A stretch of DNA of 64,000 nucleotides from contig NZ_VOSW01000035.1 in the NCBI RefSeq assembly GCF_009690905.1, positions 1-64,000 of the forward strand, in the 5' to 3' direction. The position numbers and the translations under genes are program-made. Source of the DNA: Paraburkholderia madseniana (GTDB taxonomy: Bacteria; Pseudomonadota; Gammaproteobacteria; Burkholderiales; Burkholderiaceae). A model generated the notes under the pieces. That model was given only the letters and a program-made list of their open reading frames with translations. It searched no databases and had not been told where the DNA came from. Below, one piece after another: positions 59,008-64,000 of this stretch (position 1 is the first letter of the stretch; every line of letters starts with the position of its first letter).

Positions 59008-60348
59008 ATGGGCCGCCAAACGCATTCGCGGGCGCTTTCGGTGTGGGCCAACGGCGAGCGCGTCGGCGTCTGGCGCCTGCCCACCCGCGGCCCCATGGAG
59101 TTCGCTTACGACCCCGCATGGGTCGCCTCGCCCGCGGGCCGGCCGCTTTCGCTCTCGCTGCCGTTCGCGCCGAGCAACGTGGCGAACAAAGGGCCACGGG
59201 TGCTCAACTATTTCGACAATCTGCTGCCCGACAGCGAGGCCATCAGAAAGCGCATCGCCCAGCGCTACCAGACTGATACGCTCGATGCATTCGATCTGCT
59301 GCAAGCCATCGGCCGCGATTGCGTGGGCGCCGTCCAGTTGCTGGCCGAAGACGACGCGCCGGCCGGCGTCGAACGCATCGAGGGCACGCCGCTCTCCGAC
59401 AGCGAGATCGAGACCATGCTGGCGCGCACCGTCAGCAACCCCGCCCTCGGCGCAGCCGACGAAGCAGACGATTTCCGCATCTCGCTCGCCGGCGCGCAGG
59501 AGAAAACCGCCCTGCTGTGGCACGACGGCAAGTGGCAGCGCCCGCATGGCGCCACGCCTACCACGCACATTTTCAAGCTGCCGCTCGGGCTGGTCGGCAA
59601 CAAGCTCGCCGACCTCAGCACCTCGGTCGAAAACGAATGGCTGTGTCTGCGGATTCTGCGCGCCTATGGCCTGCCGGTGGCCAACACCGAGATCATGACG
59701 TTCGGCAAGCAGCGGGTGCTGAGCGTCGAACGCTTCGACCGGCAACTGCATTCGAGCGGGCAATGGCTGCTGCGCCTGCCGCAGGAGGACTTCTGCCAGG
59801 TGTACGGCGTGCCGTCGCATCGCAAGTACGAAAACGAAGGCGGTCCGGGCCTGCTGGACCTCGCGCGGATTCTCCAGCAATCGGTGTCGGCGCAACAGGA
59901 CATCGAAACGCTGCTGGCAAGCCAGATCCTGTTCTGGATGCTGGCGGCGCCGGACGGCCACGCCAAGAACTTCAGCATTCGCCTGCTGGCGGGCGGTCAG
60001 TACCGTCTCACGCCGCTTTACGACGTGATGTCGATCTGGCCGGTGGAGGGTAACGGCCCGAACCAGTGGTCATGGTTCAAGGCCAGGCTCGCCATGGCGA
60101 TGTGGTCGCGCAGCAAACACGACGCCTTCCGCGACGTGCAGCGGCGCCATTTCAACACCATGGCGCCAAGGTGCTCATACGGTGCGAACGCCGAACCGTT
60201 GATCCAGCGGCTGATCGAACAGACGCCGGCGGTCATCGCGCGGGTCTCGGCCGAATTGCCCGAGCGCTTTCCGGGCAAGGTTGCCGAGCGGATTTTCAAA
60301 GGCCTGAAAAACTCGGCGGCCAAGCTCGACACAATGCCGCCCGCGTAA
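59008..60348 (+). CDS. hipA: toxin serine/threonine kinase HipA
   Basis: A 446-residue HipA kinase. I choose the ATG at 59008, two bases after the hipB stop; a GTG at 58999 would overlap hipB by seven bases. Family motifs are intact: LSLSLPFAP, NYFDNLLPDS, the SLAGAQEKTALL segment with the autophosphorylated Ser region, the FKLPLG strand, and the catalytic DGHAKNFS followed by LTPLYDVMS. E. coli HipA phosphorylates glutamyl-tRNA synthetase and causes growth arrest. All key residues are present, so it is probably active when HipB is limiting. Confidence 0.95.
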   Translation: MGRQTHSRALSVWANGERVGVWRLPTRGPMEFAYDPAWVASPAGRPLSLSLPFAPSNVANKGPRVLNYFDNLLPDSEAIRKRIAQRYQTDTLDAFDLLQAIGRDCVGAVQLLAEDDAPAGVERIEGTPLSDSEIETMLARTVSNPALGAADEADDFRISLAGAQEKTALLWHDGKWQRPHGATPTTHIFKLPLGLVGNKLADLSTSVENEWLCLRILRAYGLPVANTEIMTFGKQRVLSVERFDRQLHSSGQWLLRLPQEDFCQVYGVPSHRKYENEGGPGLLDLARILQQSVSAQQDIETLLASQILFWMLAAPDGHAKNFSIRLLAGGQYRLTPLYDVMSIWPVEGNGPNQWSWFKARLAMAMWSRSKHDAFRDVQRRHFNTMAPRCSYGANAEPLIQRLIEQTPAVIARVSAELPERFPGKVAERIFKGLKNSAAKLDTMPPA

Positions 60349-60639
60349 CGGCGGGTGAGGGTAAATTCAATCGGAATTACTTACAGATTCCGCCCGGTTT
60401 AATCGGTAAAATACATTCGATGCTAAAAGCATAAACAGATCGCCGAATGTGTCCGTTCGCACCTCGCACCGACAGGTTTGGCGGCAGTCATACCAAAACA
60501 CAGGCCGTGAGACTTTTTGCGGTACATTTGCTGTCCCCCGCGTAGCCGCGTCAATGCGCATCCAATGTGCGTGGCCGCGCTGCGCGTGCCGTATCGCATG
60601 CCCCCAGCCACCCTTCAAGAAGGCAGATCCTCACGCAGT

Positions 60640-61494
60640 ATGACCAACGAAACAAACTCACCTGACTCCATTGCCGTCGCCGAGCGCGTGCGCGAGTTGA
60701 TGAGCCGGCATGGAATCGGCAAACGCCAGCAGACCACTGAGCTATGCCGCATCCTCGATCTGAGTTTTTCGCAGGGACACCGCAAGCTGCGCGGCAACAG
60801 CCCGTGGACTCTCTCGCAGATCAAGAAGGTTGCCGAGGTGTTCGGCGAACCTGCCGCTCAGCTATTCGGCGCACAGTCGCTCGATCCGGGCATGGTCGGC
60901 GCCATCGCCCAGGAGGCGCTGTTCTGCGTCGGCGCGATCGAGCTGGCCTGCACCGCATGGGTCGGCGCCGCGCTCGAACCGGGCAGCCGCCCTGAATTTG
61001 TCGCGTACTCGAAGCTCGGCCAATGGCGCGTGGCGCGCCACGATGGCACGCTTTACCAAAGCGCCTACGAAGTCCACAAGATCGAGATCTATCCGCGCCG
61101 CGCCGAGACCGACAAGCCGACCATCGCCGTGGTGGACGACGATCAGGCCTCCGCCGACAACCTGCGCGACTATCTCGAGGGCAGCGGTTTCGCGGCGGTG
61201 GCGATCTACGGCCTCGCGGCGTTTGCCGAACAACTGCAAACACAGATCTTCGACGGCGTTGTGATCGATTGGCTGTTCGGCTCACAGACTTCGGCGGCAG
61301 CGATCCGCGCAGTGCGGGCGTCGGAGAATCCGGACGCGCCGATTTTCGTGCTGACCGGCGAACTGCTGACCGGCAAGGCCAGCGAATCGGAGATCAGCGA
61401 GGTCATTCGCAATTACGACGTTGCGTGCTATGAAAAGCCCGCGCGTATGGCGATCCTGGTCGCCGATCTGTCCAAGCGCCTCAACCGGCCTTGA
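60640..61494 (+). CDS. BetR-type HTH protein with C-terminal receiver domain
   Basis: A 284-residue response-regulator-like protein starting at the ATG at 60640. Residues about 10-75 form an HTH (RQQTTELCRILDLSFSQGH, then WTLSQIKKVAEVFG) resembling the BetR domain. The C-terminus is a receiver: the acidic pair VVDDDQA, the phospho-acceptor Asp in VVIDWLFG, the Thr in VLTGELL and the Lys in CYEKPARM. The order HTH then receiver is the reverse of most response regulators. It converges with a hybrid kinase that probably phosphorylates it. The upstream 291 bp carries no other gene. Confidence 0.8.
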   Translation: MTNETNSPDSIAVAERVRELMSRHGIGKRQQTTELCRILDLSFSQGHRKLRGNSPWTLSQIKKVAEVFGEPAAQLFGAQSLDPGMVGAIAQEALFCVGAIELACTAWVGAALEPGSRPEFVAYSKLGQWRVARHDGTLYQSAYEVHKIEIYPRRAETDKPTIAVVDDDQASADNLRDYLEGSGFAAVAIYGLAAFAEQLQTQIFDGVVIDWLFGSQTSAAAIRAVRASENPDAPIFVLTGELLTGKASESEISEVIRNYDVACYEKPARMAILVADLSKRLNRP

Positions 61495-61574
61495 TGATGC
61501 ATACGCCGGCAAGCGGCTGAAGGTGCGTGCTCAGGTTGAGCCCTCCTCCAACTGCGTTTCCTCAAGGCGTCACG

Positions 61575-63443
61575 TCACACCGTATGCCGCGAAGCCAAAG
61601 CTCGCTGCAACGCACTGCGCAGTTCCTCGTAATGTACTGGCTTTAATAACGCTTCAAAGAACGGCTGCAAGCCGGCTTCTCCCGCTTCCCCTGCCGCCCC
61701 ACCCGCACTACCTACGCTATCCGCCTCTGGCGCATACGCGCTCACCACGATCACTGGAACACCCGACGATGGCCCCCCGCGTGCCGCGAAATCCGCAAGG
61801 AACGTATAACCGTCGCGATCCGGCATATGCAGATCGAGCAACACCACGTCACAGCGACGCGCGTCGAGCCACGCGAGTGCATCGTCGGCATTGGAAACGG
61901 CGTGCGCGTCGAAATCCATGTGCGCGATCATTTCGCTGAGCGACTCGCGAATCAGCCGGTTGTCGTCGACGATCAACACGCACGGGCGCGCGCCGCCTGG
62001 TTCGGCCTGCGCCGTCACGCCGGGCGGCACGGTTGCCGCGACCGGCGTGACCGGGATCGTCACCGTAAAGGTCGTGCCCTCGCCCACCGTGCTTGCCACG
62101 TCGACGGCGCCGCCGAACAGCCTGACCAGCCCCTGCACGATCGCGAGCCCCATCCCCGCGCCCTCGAAGCGGCGCGTGCGCGACGCGTCCAGTTGCGTGA
62201 ACTCCTGGAAGATCAGCGGAATTTGCTCATGCGGCACGCCCGGCCCCGTATCGCTGACGACGAAGATCAGGACCGCCGGCCGCTGCCTCAGTTGCACGCG
62301 GACCGTGCCGGTTTCGGTGTAGCGAATTGCGTTGGTGACGAGGTTGTTGACGATCTGGCGGATGCGGTGCGGATCGGAATCGACGAGGCCGCTCATGCCG
62401 CTTGCCTCGCTTTCCAGCTTGAGCCCGCGCGCGGCCGCCGACATCGCGTGTTCGTCGACGATCGACGCCAGCAGCTCGCGCGGCTCGAAACGCTCGTGAC
62501 GCAACTCGAGCTTGCCGGCGCCGAGGCGCGCGTAGTCAGTCAGGTCTTTCATCTGTGCTTCCAGATGCCGCCCCGCGGTTTCGAGACGCTGGATCACCTT
62601 GCGGTCGGCCTCGGAGTGATAGTTGAAGCCCAGCAATTCGATCGACGACACGATCGCATGCAACGGCGTGCGCAGTTCGTGGCTGATCATGCCGAGAAAC
62701 GCATCCTTCGCGAGACTCGCCTCGCGTGCCGCGCGGCTCGCCTGATGCTCCGCTTCAAGCGCCGCGTGCTGCTGATGCATCAGGCGCATGCGGCGCCGGC
62801 CGTTGAGCACCAACAGTGTGGTCGCGGCCGCGGACAACAACAGCAGCAACAGGCCGCCTGCGAACAGCATACGGCGCTTGTCGATGAAATCGCGGTTCAT
62901 CGCCTCACGATCGGCCACGTCGGCGAAACGGCGGCTCAACGCGAGATCGTTGACCTCGTTCCAATGCTGACGCAACTCCACGACAATCTTGTCGGCGCGG
63001 CTGCGGTCCTTCGGCAACGCATCCACCTCAGGCTGAATCCCATCCAGCAAATGATCGAGCGACTGGATTTCGTCCTGTTGCCGTTGCAGCAGCGCGAGCT
63101 GCGTAGTCAGTCTGCGTGTCGAACCGGCCATCACGTGCAGCTTTGATTGCAGCAACTGGTAGCGCAGCATGAGCCGCGGATAGTCGTCGTCGACACCGGA
63201 TTGATACAGTAGCAACTGGTTCTCGAAACGCGCGTAGGCGATCTGCAGTTGCGCTGCGTCCCAATAGAAACCATCGTACTGACCGGTCAACTGTTCGGTG
63301 GCGCGCGGATTGAGCAGGTTCGCGTACAACAGATAGCCGATCGCGCCTGCCGGCGCCGCCAGCGCGGTCAGCCAGATCAACACATAGAGGACACGACGCA
63401 AGGGGCGGCGTGTTATTTGACGATGAGTGCCTTGATCTGCCAT
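61575..63443 (-). CDS. hybrid sensor histidine kinase with C-terminal receiver domain
   Basis: A 622-residue kinase. Two membrane segments (about residues 18-40 and 192-213) bracket a periplasmic helical sensor region of about 150 residues with charged Gln/Arg-rich helices. HisKA has the phospho-acceptor in ISHELRTPLHAIV. The ATPase boxes are NNLVTNAIRY, SDTGPGVP and GAGMGLAIVQ. The C-terminal receiver has VLIVDDNRL, the Asp in VVLLDLHMPD and a Lys in LLKPVHY. Its start overlaps the 3' end of the molybdopterin-fold gene by 31 bases, so the two are translationally coupled; that partner is probably the periplasmic signal input. Confidence 0.93.
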   Translation of the reverse strand: MADQGTHRQITRRPLRRVLYVLIWLTALAAPAGAIGYLLYANLLNPRATEQLTGQYDGFYWDAAQLQIAYARFENQLLLYQSGVDDDYPRLMLRYQLLQSKLHVMAGSTRRLTTQLALLQRQQDEIQSLDHLLDGIQPEVDALPKDRSRADKIVVELRQHWNEVNDLALSRRFADVADREAMNRDFIDKRRMLFAGGLLLLLLSAAATTLLVLNGRRRMRLMHQQHAALEAEHQASRAAREASLAKDAFLGMISHELRTPLHAIVSSIELLGFNYHSEADRKVIQRLETAGRHLEAQMKDLTDYARLGAGKLELRHERFEPRELLASIVDEHAMSAAARGLKLESEASGMSGLVDSDPHRIRQIVNNLVTNAIRYTETGTVRVQLRQRPAVLIFVVSDTGPGVPHEQIPLIFQEFTQLDASRTRRFEGAGMGLAIVQGLVRLFGGAVDVASTVGEGTTFTVTIPVTPVAATVPPGVTAQAEPGGARPCVLIVDDNRLIRESLSEMIAHMDFDAHAVSNADDALAWLDARRCDVVLLDLHMPDRDGYTFLADFAARGGPSSGVPVIVVSAYAPEADSVGSAGGAAGEAGEAGLQPFFEALLKPVHYEELRSALQRALASRHTV

Positions 63444-63979
63444 ACGAATTTTGAGTCGCCCGCCGCGCCCATGAGTTCATCGGGAAACGCGTCGCGCGGA
63501 TAGATAAGAAACAGCGGCCCGAAGTCGCTGATCTTCAGGCGCCGGCCGTTCATGCTGTACGCAACGACCACGCCGTAGCGATCGCAGTCCGACACCGGAA
63601 TGGTGTACGTATAGTCGTCGAGCGTATGGATCTCGACTGCGCTGCCGGATGCGCCGACTGTCTTCAGGATATCCGCGAGCAGCGGTCCTGTGAAGGTGGA
63701 ACGCGGAGTCCAGGTGGTGGCGGTCGTAATCGAATGAGCTGGCAGCGCGAGCAGTTGCGCGTCGGTGAAGTGATACAACTGGTGCGTCGCATCGTTGGTC
63801 TTGCTGATCTTGCCCTTCACATCGAGCGATAGCGGCAACGACTCTGCCTGCGCCTGTGCCTGCATGCTCCACGCGGCGAAAGCGAGGAGCAGACCCAGCC
63901 CCCACCATGCGCCCCGGACCACGCCTTTCCTGCCATTCACCGCTATGCCCGCCTTGGTCATCTTCATCTGTTTGGTCAT
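63413..63979 (-). CDS. periplasmic molybdopterin-fold (sulfite-oxidase-like) protein lacking the Mo-ligand Cys
   Basis: A 188-residue protein with a signal peptide (hydrophobic stretch GLGLLLAFAAWSM, cleavage near AQA). Several nearby ATGs (63979, 63967, 63961) could be the start. The mature part resembles the sulfite oxidase molybdopterin domain: SITTATTWTPRSTFTGPLLAD, YTIPVSDCDRYGV and the FGPLFLIYPRD strand. The Cys that ligates molybdenum in true enzymes is absent at the usual place; the only Cys is in VSDCDRYG. It is likely a ligand or redox sensor for the overlapping hybrid kinase, not a catalyst. The pairing recurs in Burkholderia; its signal is unknown. Confidence 0.8.
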   Translation of the reverse strand: MTKQMKMTKAGIAVNGRKGVVRGAWWGLGLLLAFAAWSMQAQAQAESLPLSLDVKGKISKTNDATHQLYHFTDAQLLALPAHSITTATTWTPRSTFTGPLLADILKTVGASGSAVEIHTLDDYTYTIPVSDCDRYGVVVAYSMNGRRLKISDFGPLFLIYPRDAFPDELMGAAGDSKFVWQIKALIVK

Positions 63980-64000
63980 TCCATCGTTTGTTATTTTGCG

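Overview
The window looks like a chromosomal segment of a high-GC betaproteobacterium of the Burkholderia/Paraburkholderia group. This is inferred from gene content, not from a marker gene: a DUF3331-type small protein, a Burkholderia-type porin, a class II (B12-dependent) ribonucleotide reductase, many two-component and DeoR/AraC/LysR regulators, a type VI secretion (T6SS) cluster, and a palindromic intergenic repeat of a kind I associate with this group. No rRNA, tRNA, CRISPR array, integrase or transposase was seen.

Layout. 1-3.1 kb: a Tat-exported molybdenum hydroxylase large subunit and the start of a translationally coupled gene cut by the window edge. 3.5-5.6 kb: a DeoR-type regulator divergent from a NudK-type Nudix hydrolase, with 10-bp repeats between them, then small membrane-protein ORFs. 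5.7-11.3 kb: porin, OpgC-type membrane protein, secreted esterase, AI-2E/PerM-type transporter, DUF3331 protein. 11.7-14.2 kb: class II ribonucleotide reductase. 14.3-19.0 kb: a three-subunit molybdoenzyme (catalytic, FeS and membrane subunits, no Tat signal) that best fits a cytoplasmic sulfite:quinone oxidoreductase, SoeABC. 19-23.5 kb: 2-hydroxyacid dehydrogenase, PAS-PAS-GGDEF diguanylate cyclase, small metabolic proteins and a broken VOC gene. 23.5-27.9 kb: a heavy-metal/HprRS-type two-component system divergent from a periplasmic protein, a cytochrome b561-type protein and a lipoprotein-type sulfite-oxidase-fold enzyme; this resembles HprSR-MsrPQ. 28-32 kb: AraC regulator divergent from a zinc alcohol dehydrogenase, a 747-bp inverted-repeat element, a LysR regulator and a decayed coding remnant.

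32.4-54.6 kb is the T6SS island. It has a left block (Cys-rich membrane protein, M15 peptidase, tssM, tagF, ompA-like), a long leftward operon (TPR lipoprotein, tssB, tssC, hcp, tssE, tssF, tssG, tssH, tssA) and a rightward operon (tssJ, tssK, tssL). All core genes are present except tssI (VgrG). No PAAR, Fha, PpkA or PppA gene is present. Strong terminators bound the convergent junctions.

54.7-64 kb: zwf, an ornithine cyclodeaminase/Pyr2C-reductase family gene, a Cys-rich periplasmic protein and a C39-like peptidase. Then comes a hipBA module with an unusually dense operator array. Last is a signalling locus: an HTH-receiver protein convergent with a hybrid histidine kinase that is coupled to a periplasmic molybdopterin-fold protein.

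The most unusual signals are the 747-bp palindromic element with mirror-image strand composition in its flanks, and the tandem operator array in front of hipBA.
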